A stretch of 64,000 nt of DNA from NCBI GenBank assembly GCA_021186555.1, contig JAJKFL010000004.1:8484001-8548000 (forward strand), read 5' to 3'. The notes under the pieces are model-generated. The model did no database searches and was not told the DNA's origin. It worked only from the letters and a program-made list of their open reading frames with translations. The translations under genes and the position numbers were made by a program. Shown piece after piece: positions 21,140 to 31,946 of the stretch (the first letter of the stretch is position 1; each line of letters opens with the position of its first letter). Source of the DNA: Reticulitermes speratus (Eukaryota > Arthropoda > Insecta > Blattodea > Rhinotermitidae).

Positions 21140-21265
21140 TCTGGGGTGTGACGCCGTGTAGTCTGGTAGGTTGTTACGTTTGGGAGGAATAATACTGAGT
21201 CCGTCTTCAATGTTGCCTGAAGATTACACTGCTTCACATCCCAGAAGACCGTACTGTCCACAGAC
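21140..21265. mobile_element. Inverted-arm element relic
   Basis: TGACGCCGTGTAGTCTGG at the left and CACATCCCAGAAGAC at the right are the two outer landmarks of the hammerhead-bearing elements (compare 43924-44036). The core between them (ACGTTTGGGAGG.., GTCTTCAATG) is decayed. Confidence 0.5.
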
Positions 21266-22205
21266 CAGGAGATGAGCCCTGCGATAAATGCGCATGCGCA
21301 ATATGTGTTGAATGAAAAGATGCTATTACCCATCCTGCAAGCATTCGCTCAGTACACTCGCTCGCTACACACTACTCGAAATGCTTGTTGTTTTCAGTCT
21401 GTGTAGTAGTAGAAATGTCGCTCCTACCAATAGCAGGCTAATAATCTGCCTGTAGCCAGCAGTCCCCCGCACCTCACTAGACACGCCCCACCACCAGGCG
21501 GGTATCGTCTCATGATCTGTGGTCTGTAGTCTTAATGTGGAAGTCTTCGTGAACCTCAGAAGTGATGAGTGCTACTCTTCTATTCGAGCGTCGTGGAACA
21601 AACAAAAAACGAAATTGTAGATTCTGTAGTTTGAACGTGGCCGAACAACATAGCCAGTTGTTTTCATTCGTCATATATGATCTCAAACTTGATGAACTGT
21701 GCTCGCATTATGTACATACGAAGTGCGTTCGGCAATGATTCGGACAGGGGATAGCTGTTTCATCGAATAACAAGCTGTGAGATCGCGCGAATTATCATCG
21801 CATAGTGCAGTCTCGGTACATATTTCCACCACCAAATGGCTTTAGTCGTGCATGCTTGTGGAAAACTGCTGCGTCATTACCAATTCGAGGTGTGGACAGG
21901 AGTCGCAAAATGGAAGGCGATTATCATGGGCGCAGACACACCACGTGAATCCTGTGGAAAGAAGGCGTTTAACGGTCGGATATTCATCGTCGGTTATCTG
22001 CAGTTTGTGGAGAGAAAGCACTTGCACGCAGCACTGTGTTCAACTGTGTACGGAGCTTCAGCAGTGGCAAGGAGACCGCACAGGTGGCTGTCCTGAGTGG
22101 CATTGCAACACCGCTAAAGGATGGTTCGGTACCATTCGGAATCTCCCATGGATATGGCAGCGACATATAGGGGAATACGTTGAGCTAGCAGTTGTTTGGT
22201 AATCA
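21266..22205. other. Unassigned
   Basis: Several overlapping short frames at 21836-22202 on both strands, none recognisable. No repeats seen. Confidence 0.4.
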
Positions 22206-22213
22206 GCCTAAAG

Positions 22214-22505
22214 CAGCGTATCCCAATTTTTTTTCGTGGAGGAACCCCTAAAATAATTATCATATCTCAAGGGACCGCTGCCTGTGAAAACGATAACAAA
22301 ATACAGACGCAGTCGTTAGGGCACAGAGATTACTCGAGTATTGCCAATTGCCTGACAAAAATTCTCACGACATTTCTATTTCTGTTTGTAATTTTCTTTC
22401 GGTATTTCAAAATAGTTTTATATTTATTTCATGATTTCTCACGGAACCCTTCACGATGTTCTGTGGAACTCTAGGGCTACGCGGAACCCTGTTTGGGAAA
22501 CACTA
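22214..22505. mobile_element. hAT-type MITE
   Basis: Left end CAGCGTATCCCAA and inverted right end TAGTGTTTCCCAA are variants of one terminus. Flanks GCCTAAAG (22206-22213) and ACCTCAAG (22506-22513) match 6/8, consistent with an old 8-bp TSD. Internal sequence repeats GGAACCCTTCACGATG-type words without coding capacity. Confidence 0.65.
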
Positions 22506-22584
22506 ACCTCAAGGTAATAACGCTACTGCAAGTGAGGTCAGTCCAAATCATTTCCAAATGCCCCTCGTAAAGAGCGTGAATGGA

Positions 22585-22850
22585 AGCTCTCGTGGCCTCA
22601 GTTAAGGTATTATTCCGGATTTTTCCTGACAGCGTTGACGAAAACCACGAACACTATCAGGGCAGTCTGTTTTCAGACCGAGATTCGAACCTTGCACCTC
22701 ACGAATGAAAGCTGGAAGCAACATCTGTTGAGCAAACTGTTCAGTCAGTCTCTGCATTCTGCGTAGTTTATTTGCGGCAGATTTTGAAGACAGACTGAGA
22801 AATGACTTCAATGGCACACGAACGCTGCAATGAAGACAGCCCACATCTCT
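22585..22850 (-). mobile_element. SINE-like, uncertain
   Basis: CCGAGATTCGAACCTTG near 22677 looks like an inverted B box. The body includes AGCTCTCGTGGCCTCAGTTA and CCACGAACACTATCAGGG. It may be a diverged SINE6 relative. Only weak support. Confidence 0.3.
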
Positions 22851-23246
22851 TAGAGATCCGATCGCAATTAAAGGTTTGAAGAATTCGTACGAACCGGAGT
22901 GCTAACGTAGCTGATGGAGGCATAAACAGATACCGCAGAAATGTGCCAGAAGCGAACCGTTCAAAGTATCGCTATGATTACACTACGCGCCGTGTTACTG
23001 CCAATAACTGTCAGAGTTACGTGCTCCATGGCGTGGTATCGGCAGGTGCCCAGAATACCCTACAGTCATGAAACGAGAAACGACAGTCACTTCTGTTTGT
23101 ACCTGTGATACATATACGTTTTAATAGAAAGACCCTGTTAAAATTCAACGGGAGGTCTCTCGTAAGTGAAAGTATGTACATGTCAAGGCCGTCTGAGGAA
23201 TTAACGCCATATGTTAGACGCTGCCGTCTCTCTCTAAGGGAAATAT

Positions 23247-23307
23247 CACTTTCCCTGATGATGGTGGTGGCTGCCACCGAAACATGTCGGAATATAGAGT
23301 GATTTTT
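23247..23307 (+). ncRNA. Best-preserved hammerhead-like ribozyme candidate
   Basis: In order: TCACTTTCC (5' strand of stem I), CTGATGA (23255-23261), U, stem II GGTGG..CCACC with loop TGGCTG, GAAAC (23279-23283), ATGTC with self-complementary ACATGT as stem III, then GGAATATAGAGTGA as 3' strand of stem I. The stem I strands pair as TTCC/GGAA, then an internal loop, then TCACT/AGTGA. All conserved core residues of a hammerhead are present and the cleavage dinucleotide would be UC. The extra U after the conserved GA departs from the textbook motif. Only folding and cleavage assays would settle it. Confidence 0.55.
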
Positions 23308-23314
23308 ATAATAT

Positions 23315-24620
23315 CCTATTAGAATCATTAAATGTATGGTGCATGTTGTTGGAAACTTTTAAACAATAACATAATAATAATAATAATAATATGCACGGTA
23401 TAAACAACAATGTGAAAACTATCATTATGTTGTGAGATTTACTCGAGGGTGTTCGTGGCTTGCATCATTCCGTGCAGGCAAAGACTAATGTAGCAACTCG
23501 ATTAGGCTGTACCTGTTCCAAATTACAGGTACTTCTAAATCATTCACCAGCCAGTCTGCTATCGGCGCTGTATAGCTTAGATACCGACAGCTTTGGAAAA
23601 CAAACCACTAAAAGAAGGAAACAGATACACTGTGGGAAAATTGCCGTGTTTTTATGTTAAAGCATCTGGTACGTATAGTAACCACCACCAGCACCACCAC
23701 ACTTCTTGAAGCACATGAAACACCATCTTCAAGAGGAGACAATCTTAATTCAATTGTATGTCGAATGTGTATCAGAGTTGGGGCCCCAGTTCCGTTCTGG
23801 ATATCGCGTTAAAGAAACATATCCCGTAATACATGTACCCGGACTTAACGCCCTGGCATTCAGTCGGCAGCCGATCACTTCACTGGGTGCTGTCACAGCT
23901 CGCAGGTGCTTGCGCTACACTAATCGTCAACACATGCGCACAGAATTCGGACGAAACAACTACAACACCTGTCTGAATGCGTGGCAGGTTAATGATTCAG
24001 ATGTTAGCCTAAGGCACAGCCCCGTTTGGGGTGGTACTCACACGACCTTCGTCACTTTCTCGAGGATAAACGTATATAAGTATAAGCTTGCTATTCTGTT
24101 ACGTATGCTAGCAAGTAGTTATGGACAGGAACAGAAGATGTCGCCAGTAAACGGCATTGTAACTTTCACTGAGTCGGTATTACAGTTTTAAACATTTTAG
24201 AGGAAGGTTCGTAGCTTAGCTCTACACAGCAGCACCACGAGTGAATGTAGGCGACATGTCGAGTTGGTGTTAGCTTAGTAGTTTAGTACCTGCTGATTAG
24301 TAGGACTTGATCACAGTGACAGAAGTATAGCGTGACGCTGCAATGGTTTGAATTACGCTGCTGTTTGATTATGCTGGGCAACCAAAACGCTCTGAAGTAC
24401 CAATATGGATACACCCAGTCTTTGACACCAGTGACTTAGTCTACTGAACTTTTGTAACGAAATTTAGGCAAGTGGTGTCATCAGATCCGTGTAAGAGTGT
24501 CTTAGTTGTTTGGCCACCATAGGAATTTACAACCACAGCGACGGTTTCATGACAGTAATGGTTCCCTGTCATCAGTAATGTCAGTATCGTGGTCGTGCGA
24601 ACTTCTGAGGCCTGTGTACG
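23315..24620. other. Unassigned; one 161-codon plus-strand frame
   Basis: The frame 23706-24191 runs ATG to stop, 161 codons. I recognise no domain, signal peptide or membrane segment, and no upstream or downstream exon is apparent. It could be chance or an unfamiliar element protein. The rest shows a short (AAT)n at 23371-23390 and nothing else. Confidence 0.3.
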
Positions 24621-24626
24621 TACAAA

Positions 24627-25113
24627 CGTAACATTGAGGCGCGTTCGTGTAACAATCGTTGCTGTGGAAAAGCAATAAGGATTACATATTGTGAGTGTGT
24701 GTCTGTAGCCTTAGTTATCCAGCATGCAAAGCGCATGAGCCGTATTATATTGTCATCTGTGGCCTGTCTGGCTCTAAAATATTTTTCCACATTATCTCAT
24801 AAACGGCACGATTGTCGGAAAAAGTTACGGAACATAAAATGTGTGTTTTGATTTTCTCTACAAGTTTTGTCTGAAACATTTCTCATTCTGAGAAGAATTC
24901 AGCGAGATATTATCGTAAATGTACATAGGTCTTCATGTAAAGTGCCTGTTATTCTTGTCAGATTTTAATGGTACTTGAATTTTCGAAAAATCCTGAAATA
25001 TCAAATTTAATGAAAATCTGTCCAGTGAGAGCCGAGGTGTTCCATGCGGACGGACAGACAGACATGGCGAAGCTAATAGTCGCTTTTTCGCAATTTTGCG
25101 AACGCGCCTAAAA
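24627..25113 (-). mobile_element. MITE-A copy 3
   Basis: Inverted orientation: starts CGTAACATTGAGGCGCGTTC and ends TTTTGCGAACGCGCCTAAAA. The AGGCGCGTTCG terminal repeat is clear on both sides and internal landmarks match the other copies. Confidence 0.85.
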
Positions 25114-25364
25114 TGATATTGCGAATCGTATCTGTTGTGCAGTGATAAAATTAAGTGACGAACAGTTGCTGGTAGGATTTTGAAATGATTTGTGTAAATT
25201 ACATTACACACGTAATGAGAATGTGTAAGTTTTGGGTCATGTCTGACAACTTTGTCATGGAGACAGTGTATGGTAGCAGGCATACACTCAAAGTGATGAC
25301 TATAGCAACTGTGTATAGTAGCTTATAGTACTATAATATAAAGATATTCCACAGGCCTGCTTTT

Positions 25365-25455
25365 GTGAAGACGGTAATGAACCTTCGCGTTCCATGAAAT
25401 GCGGGGAGATATAGATTACCTGAGCAACGGTTAGTTTTTAGAAGTGATTCTTTTG
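25365..25455 (+). mobile_element. LINE-A 3' tail fragment
   Basis: GACGGTAATGAACCTTCGCG and CATGAAATGCGGGGA match the LINE-A 3' untranslated stretch; then ACCTGAGCAACGGTTAG. Confidence 0.6.
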
Positions 25456-25459
25456 CGTG

Positions 25460-27217
25460 AAGTTAATGTGCGTATGTGGCATAACAACAGTTTGGCTTAC
25501 GGGGTAACACGTATGGTTTGTAATCCGGAGTTCGCTGTCTGATTCTCTTTAGGGACATAAGAGCATTCAGACTGAACGTTTCCATGGGTTTCTTTAGTCC
25601 CACCACGGGAATGTAGAAATAGGGCATTGAAATAGGTCACAGCCACATCCCCCACACATCCTCTCCAGTGCAATAATTTATCATAATTAATAATTCGACG
25701 CTATATTATCTGAGTTACTGGCAGCACCATAAAACAGAACATAACCTGATAAGTAAAGGAACAAAATCGATTAAATTTTTCAACATTTTTCAGTTTCGTG
25801 TAATTAACTACTACGCGTACAGGAATCGACTCCTTTAATAATGTTTCCGTATGTAACATTTAATCTTGTTCTTTGTTTAGGATGTGACTGCTTATAAGTG
25901 TCTTTTTTATTTTTCAGGTGAGTACATTCAATGTATGACTTTTACTCTTGAAGATGAAGTCGTAACGTTCCTACGAGCGTCCAGAATAAGTAACCCCTAC
26001 TCATTGCAAGAAACCGGAAGACTTGAGTTATCGGAAGTGCGCTGACGCCTGGAATATTACAGTAACCAAGGAACTGAATTGTTCGCGCAAGTAAATAGTT
26101 CATACTACCTCCCATAGTAGGAAGTGTGTTGGTTGTAGTATTTTGGTTCATGCAGTCTTCGTTAGATGGCTCACAAGTTCAGTGACAAATTGTATGATCA
26201 ATACGTCGCGTCTGTAGATGTGCCACCTGCAGACGGAAGCTTGTACTAAAATAGTTTTATACATGAACACCAGAATGCGCTGTCTCACTGTACTGAAACT
26301 TGGAACGTCCTTTTGGCTAGGAGATGGTGTGATTGCAGTCTTAATTGTCGTTTCTCAACATAGTGGAAGGTTGCTTGCTTGCGCAGTAAACAGCGATGTG
26401 GAAATTAGAGTGAAAATGTATAAATTAAATTATTTAATGTGAAGTTGGGGTTCTTGTGGCTGTGGATGTTACAGTTATGGGCTACAGGAATGTGGAGCGT
26501 GTGGATAATATGCTACTTCCATCTTCATGGTAGTTAGATTGATGAGCATCACATCCCAGAAGAAACTCAGAATGAATTATACAAATCCTTACTCTACCTC
26601 CCACCATACCCGCTACGGCTGTGTGGAACATATCATTGTTAGGCTACCGTTGGTGCTTAGTTGGGACTTTGTCTTTGACCCGGTACATAAAAGGATGTTT
26701 TACTGTACGACAACGAATGTCAGTTTATTGCGTGTTACTGGACAGCACTAAAGTCTAAACAGATGAATCCTGCCCACATAATTACACCCTGTTTCCTTAA
26801 GATCCGTTTTAACATTATCCGCCAATATACCCCGTGGTCTCCAAAGTGGGTTGGTCCCATTAGGTTTCCTGAATGATAGATTTCACCACCCTGTATGCAT
26901 ACTGCTAAACAGTACAAATGTTTGAGCTCCTCATTGTGTTACTTCATCAAATGCTACCAGTCTGCTTTCTTCCCTCATGGTCGGATAATAAGTTTCACAT
27001 CCGTGTATTGGAATTGCAGAATGCTGAGTTGTTAACCCTCTGATAACAAAAGCAATGCGAAAGCACTTTTCTGTCCAGTACTTCCCGATATCGGAAAGGA
27101 CATTGCTTTCTTTGAAGGTTCCTAGGCTTCGCCCGCTTGTCCTTCTGATAAGAATAGTATTAATATAGAGATGAATTTGTAGCATTGGTGGAACGATACT
27201 GACAGGGGGAAAGGTTA
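25460..27217. other. Unassigned
   Basis: Largest stretch with little structure. An isolated outer end of the inverted-arm elements (CATCACATCCCAGAAGA) occurs at 26549-26565. Small frames on both strands are not recognisable. Confidence 0.4.
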
Positions 27218-27330
27218 AGGTAAAGTTCTCCCTAGAACAGGCCATGAAGGCCCAGAGGGGGGGTAGAGGTGTAGCTCTACTGGATTTTAACCTCGGCGCT
27301 AGATGGGGGTGGATTACTTGCAGAGTACAG
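27218..27330 (-). mobile_element. SINE2, 3' part only
   Basis: Contains (reverse) the SINE2 tail: GGTAAAGTTC, CAGGCCATGAAGGC, GTAGCTCTACT and AACCTCGGCGCTAGATGGGG. The tRNA head is missing. Confidence 0.7.
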
Positions 27331-28555
27331 CCGATGTAATCTGACACAACGTCGCCGATCGTTGCAGGTTTCCTTGGCATCCGCAACGATCGTGGAAAAC
27401 AGCTTGCAATTGGGTTTCAACTTTATTGTACATCCGTACAAACCAGCTGGCCACAACGTAGTCTGCCGACTGCTTTCTCCGTACCCAGACTGTTGCAGGA
27501 CGCCAGGTCCCTTCTTAGTCTTACCCCCTTGGAGCCAACCTCTCTCCATACAAACTGAAGAGGGGTGGGGAGTGCCTAACTGCACCAACAAATGTTCGGC
27601 TACAACAAGCATTTTCCATTAACATTTTTGGCACCACAAATCTCGATTTAACTGTCCCGGGATAACACCCGGGTCTCCACGATTTGAAGAATAAAATTAA
27701 TCTACAGTATATAAAAAGAATCAGTTCGTACTGCACAAACACCACAGAGTTTTTCGATTATAAATACAAATAGCCGATATTTATAGGGAAATAATAGCTT
27801 TGTATTGTGAGAATCATGCAGAACACACACACTCACACACAAACTGTGTGGGTAGAATGCAGAGCGTTTAGTGTTAAACCTGGTGGTGTGTACAGTAACC
27901 ACTTTTCTGGTTAGAAATGAGAATATTAGAGTCTTACACTAGGACATGGAGGTAACAAAGCAAGTTGCGTAGCAACAATTTGAATATAGAACATGAAAAC
28001 AGACCCTTAAATTCTATTATTTGTTGGTCCACTTGATGTCAGGCCGTTGTCGATATGAGTACCTCGTTTGCTTCACCATCATTAATTAAATACAGTGCAC
28101 GTGACTGCTGAGAGGGCTTGTTCAAACACCACTCGACGGTGCTGCTCTCTGTGCAAACAAACGCCAGAGCCATCTGACGAACGAGCCCGGAACCTCCAGC
28201 TCTTCCCAGGATATTAATTTTGTTGTGTTTGAGAACTTGGCTTGTAATATGATGCAGTTTCGTTTGTTCTTTTAATTATAAGCTCTCTGCTGTTATTAAT
28301 ACTCTGTGTGTGTTATATTGAGAGGCTGGCTTCTGCCTTTGATTTTGTGGTTACTCGTTTGAGTACTTGGTGAGACTAATTTCTTTTCGCGTTGCATATG
28401 CCTTTGTGCCCTTGCTTCTGGCGTTTTCGGTGCGGAACGGCTGTTGTAGTCGCTCTGTCCGTTTGTACACACAGAATAAATGGAGAGCCGCAGAACGGAT
28501 TTTCATGAAATGTAATATTGGCGAATTCTTTCTAACGTTTATGAAGTCATTTATA
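27331..28555. other. Unassigned; includes R1 fragment
   Basis: About 27780-27905 matches R1 (GTGAGAATCATGCAGAACAC, GTAGAATGCAGAGCGTTTAG). Remaining sequence has no recognised feature. Confidence 0.4.
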
Positions 28556-28559
28556 ACTG

Positions 28560-28730
28560 ACCAACCAACCAACTAACTAACTCCATGTAGCAGAGCCCTT
28601 CTTGAGAAGCTAACAGGTCCTCAGCTAGTCAAGAAATTCCCCGCATTTTATGGAACCCGAAGGTTCGTTACCGCATGTACAAGAGCCTGCCACCTGGCCC
28701 TGTCCTGATCCACCTCAATATTCTAGGCGC
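28560..28730 (-). mobile_element. LINE-A 3' end fragment
   Basis: Reverse orientation: (CCAA)n(CTAA)n tail CCAACCAACCAACTAACTAA, then CTCCATGTAGCAGAGCCCTT, TCAAGAAATTCCCCGCATTT, CGAAGGTTCGTTACCGCA and the start of the coding end (GCCACCTGGCCCTGTCCTGA). Tail of tetranucleotide repeats is typical of RTE-like LINEs. Confidence 0.85.
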
Positions 28731-28849
28731 CAGAAAGGTGACATGAAGGGAGTTGCACACTGAGAACCCACAAATATTAGACGCCACCGTAAAGAAATGT
28801 AGTAGCCATGGCAAACGGTGGCCCGGGATTTGTGCAGCCCTGTGCTAAC

Positions 28850-28944
28850 ATAGGCACCTCTGCGCTAGATGAAGGTACACGGTTAACTTCGCGTCCGTCC
28901 GTTTTTACCCCTGGGGGGAGAGATCCCGGTATGCATTGGGTAGG
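28850..28944 (-). mobile_element. SINE2 partial, decayed
   Basis: GCGCTAGATGAAGGTACACG and TTTTACCCCTGGGGGGAGAG follow the SINE2 order in reverse. Abuts the SINE1 copy. Confidence 0.45.
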
Positions 28945-29190
28945 AGACTGGTCGCGCGGTCTAAGGCGTAGGTCTGCGGCCACTCTTTTGCTTTGATTGC
29001 GGGTTCGAATCCCGCTGAGGACGTGTATGTTCGTCTCTTGTATGTGTTGCGTAGGTAGCAGCCTCTGTGACAAGCTGATCACTCGTCCAGAGGAGTCCTA
29101 CCATCTGCGTTTCTAATTGTGTGTGATCTAGCAACCTCAACAATGAGGCGGCCTAGGCCCGAGTCGGGCTGTTGCGCCACAGAGCAAAGA
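28945..29190 (+). mobile_element. SINE1, simple form
   Basis: Head with GGTCGCGCGGTCTAAGGCGT and B box GGTTCGAATCCC; body B with CAAGCTGATCACTCGTCCAG and AGGAGTCCTACC; tail GGGCTGTTGCGCCACAGAG. The first few head bases are altered. Confidence 0.88.
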
Positions 29191-29194
29191 ATTA

Positions 29195-29645
29195 TTAATT
29201 TGCCGCTAGATGTCACAGTTGTTCTTTATTGCCGCTGGATGTCACATTTGTTCTTTACTGCCGCAGTGTCGCACATTACCTTTCAAGCAACCTCGCATTA
29301 TGGGCTTGTCGTTTCACTCAGTGTTGTGTTCTTGCAATTAAGCAGCATCCTGCCATGCTTCCATAACTTTTCATAACACATACGAATGGCGCTACGGAGT
29401 AAAATTTATGTCTATTTCACGCGCAGGTGTTCCTGTTCCACTGTAGAGTCTAATTATGTACGTACCTAAGTACCAAATATGTACAGTTAACCTTTTGCAG
29501 TAATGTGCTTACTGTGCGAACTTCCACGCATAACACTGTAGAACTCAACATTGTGCCCACGCAGTTCTTTTCATATGTTTCGTATGATTATTGAAATGAA
29601 CAGCTATTGTTTCCTTAAACAGCTTGAACAGGTTAGTCTTTTTAA
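29195..29645. other. Unassigned
   Basis: A short imperfect duplication (TTGCCGCTAGATGTCACAGT / TTGCCGCTGGATGTCACATT) at 29200-29250; otherwise nothing. Confidence 0.4.
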
Positions 29646-29649
29646 TGGT

Positions 29650-29960
29650 CAGGGCTGGCCTTAGGCCGATTGGACCGATTTGACGCAATCGGGCCCCGCT
29701 GTTACGGGGGCCCCATGCTCATGGGGGATTCGCGCATTAGTAATTTTTAAAAATATATAGTGTGATACCACACAAAGCTCTCAGACTGATGTTATTATGA
29801 GAGTACTAAACAAATGATTGATTTAAACAAAAAGACATGTTGTGTGTGCACATGTCATATTCATAACGGGTGCAAGTTACTTTAGTTTAAAATTGTCTCC
29901 TCGGAATTTAGTGCCAATCGCAATCGGGCCCCGCGTTTGCTAAGGCTCGCACTATAAGTC
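29650..29960. mobile_element. Possible hAT-like MITE
   Basis: Left part CAGGGCTGGCCTTAGGCCGA with CAATCGGGCCCCGC and an inverted-type right part where CAATCGGGCCCCGCGTTTGC is followed by CTAAGG. The outer right end and the TSD are not clear. Confidence 0.4.
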
Positions 29961-29996
29961 ACTGTGTGTGTGTTTGCTATCAGGTAGAACTGTGCT

Positions 29997-30018
29997 ATTA
30001 TTATTATTATTATTATTA
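29997..30018 (+). repeat. (ATT)n microsatellite
   Basis: Seven ATT repeats. Confidence 0.9.
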
Positions 30019-30044
30019 TGTTATCATCATCATTACATGAGGTT

Positions 30045-30225
30045 ATACGTTTGCGGTTAGTCGCTGGCCTGTCACCACGGAGACCCGGCTTCGATCCCTG
30101 TCCAGTTTGTGTGAGATTTGTAGTGGAAGAAGTGGCACTGGGACAGGTTTCTTTTCCGGGTAAATTGTTTTTCCCCTGTCAGTAGCATTCCACCAATACT
30201 ACATAGTCAGTTCCTTGTTGTGGCT
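30045..30225 (+). mobile_element. SINE4, 3'-truncated
   Basis: GGTTAGTCGCTGGCCTGTCA, B box GGCTTCGATCCC, GTGTGAGATTTGTAGTGGA and GGCACTGGGACAGGTTT match SINE4 at 41440-41726. The 3' half is absent or unrecognisable. Confidence 0.75.
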
Positions 30226-30454
30226 GTTATCAGAAGGACAAGCGGGCGCAGCGTTCGAACTTTCAAAAGACAACAGTGCTTCTCTGGAAGTGGGGAACAT
30301 TGGGAGGACAATTAATTTTGTCACGCCTTTCCGCCTCGAACTTTCTTCGCCAGGATGACAAGCCGGAGCTGCCCGGAAGCCTTCAGATCGGTAAACGTTT
30401 TTTCTTCTTCGTTGTCAAAAATAAAGCTGCCCTGTACACATTCTGAGCGAGTAT

Positions 30455-30640
30455 AGGGGTGGAGGTATGGCTTCACTCATTCTTAACCTCGGCACTATAT
30501 GGGGTTGTGTGGTCAACCTCACACCCAAGCCGCTTTACCCCCGTGGAAAGAACCCCCGGGCCCCCAGAGTAAGAGGCCGGTTGGACCCCAGGACCGTTCT
30601 GGACGTTTTGTATTTTCCCTTATTCCCCACCACCAACTTT
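30455..30640 (-). mobile_element. SINE2, partial
   Basis: Reverse-oriented SINE2 body: GGAGGTATGGCTTCACTCAT, TTAACCTCGGCACTATATGG, CCAAGCCGCTTTACCCCCGT and the CCCGGGCCC region. Confidence 0.7.
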
Positions 30641-30829
30641 CTTTGTGTCTTCTTATTCTCTTCTTTCTTTCGTCTTCCTCATGCATCAGACTGTTAACAG
30701 ATAGCAGTCCAGTCGCCTTATTGTGTAGAATAATGGAGTCACCCCCGATTACGAAGTTTAAACGTCGCCCCATTGTTTCTTTGGTAGTGGGTATTTTGCA
30801 TAGACTTTTGAGACTCAGCAGGTGGGTGT

Positions 30830-31320
30830 AGTGGTAAACATAAAGGCTTTTATTCTGCAGGTCCTCTGTTCAAATGTTGTAATACCCTTCAGTTTATCGG
30901 TTATGTTGATGGTTTGTGTGTCTCTACGTGTGAATTTTGATTTATGTCCTTTGTTTGGGCGACACCTGCTCTTTCCATGTACTGTATTTTTAACCACTTG
31001 CTGCCGTATTCTATATCTGGTCGTAGTTAAACAATGGCAGCGAGTAACGCGAGTGAGTATAACCTTTCCTTTCATTAGGAACATAGGGCATTTGTGAAGC
31101 ATCTCCATCTGACTGTTGCCCGCCAACACCTTCACCTCACTCCATGTTTAGCCGCGTTTTCATGCTTCCTCCGAAAACGGTCCTTTTTCAAGTTTGCTTC
31201 GGTCTTACTCTCCTTCTGGCTCGCTGCGGATTCCAATCCAGTGCTTGTTTTTCAATCCCCGTTCCTCAGAGTATGACCGATCCATCGCCATCTTCTCATT
31301 CTAATTTGTAATATTATAGG
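30830..31320 (-). pseudogene. LINE-D reverse-transcriptase C-terminus and 3' tail, relic
   Basis: Minus strand: a WIGIRSEPEGE-like segment near 31205-31245, VKVLAGN near 31110-31130, then after a one-base frameshift RWRCFTNALCS and a stop at about 31076. This is the usual ending of a distinct insect non-LTR element. The sequence downstream to about 30830 may be its 3' untranslated part. Non-functional. Confidence 0.65.
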
Positions 31321-31639
31321 TTTCTCTCCAGTAGCTCCTCCACAGCGGTGTCGTGCTTCAGGCGGACGTGCTTCAGGCGGACAAGCTAAAATCGTGCGTG
31401 AGGCGGACACAGTGTTAAATACCGTGCTTCAGGCGGACAGTGAAACTGATCCCTCTTTATCTGCTACATGATTAAGATAAGTATACTAAAGTTATGCAAG
31501 TTACACAAGTCCATTTTCTGCAAACTTTCCCTCACACATTTTTCTCCCCCCAACTTGGGACTAGTCATTGTCTTCATGACATGCAGACAAGAAGCTTTGT
31601 CAGTCAGTTACTCATATAATATTTTCATTATTTAATATT

Positions 31640-31945
31640 TATATACAATAACTGCAGACTATAAGTCTTCGTCACACAATCTGGCATTAACACATTTTTC
31701 TGTTCATTATTTATAATTATTCCCATACACAATAACTGCAGACCATAAGTCTTCGTCACAAAATCTGGCATTAACGCATTTTTCTGTTCGTTATTTCTAA
31801 TTATTCCCGAACACAATAACTGTAGACCAAAAGTCTTCGTCACAAAATCTGGCATCAACACATTTTTCTTTTCGTTATTTATAATTATTCCCGAACACAA
31901 TAACTGCAGACCAAAAGTCTTCGTCACACAAGCTGGCATTAACAC
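31640..31945 (-). repeat. 84-bp tandem repeat within the MULE
   Basis: About 3.6 copies of an 84-bp unit with CAATAACTGCAGACCATAAG and CTTCGTCACAAAATCTGGCA. It lies directly 3' of the transposase reading frame. 84 is divisible by 3, so the minus strand has a 108-codon repeat frame. Whether it ever extended the protein is unknown. Confidence 0.92.
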
Positions 31946-31946
31946 A

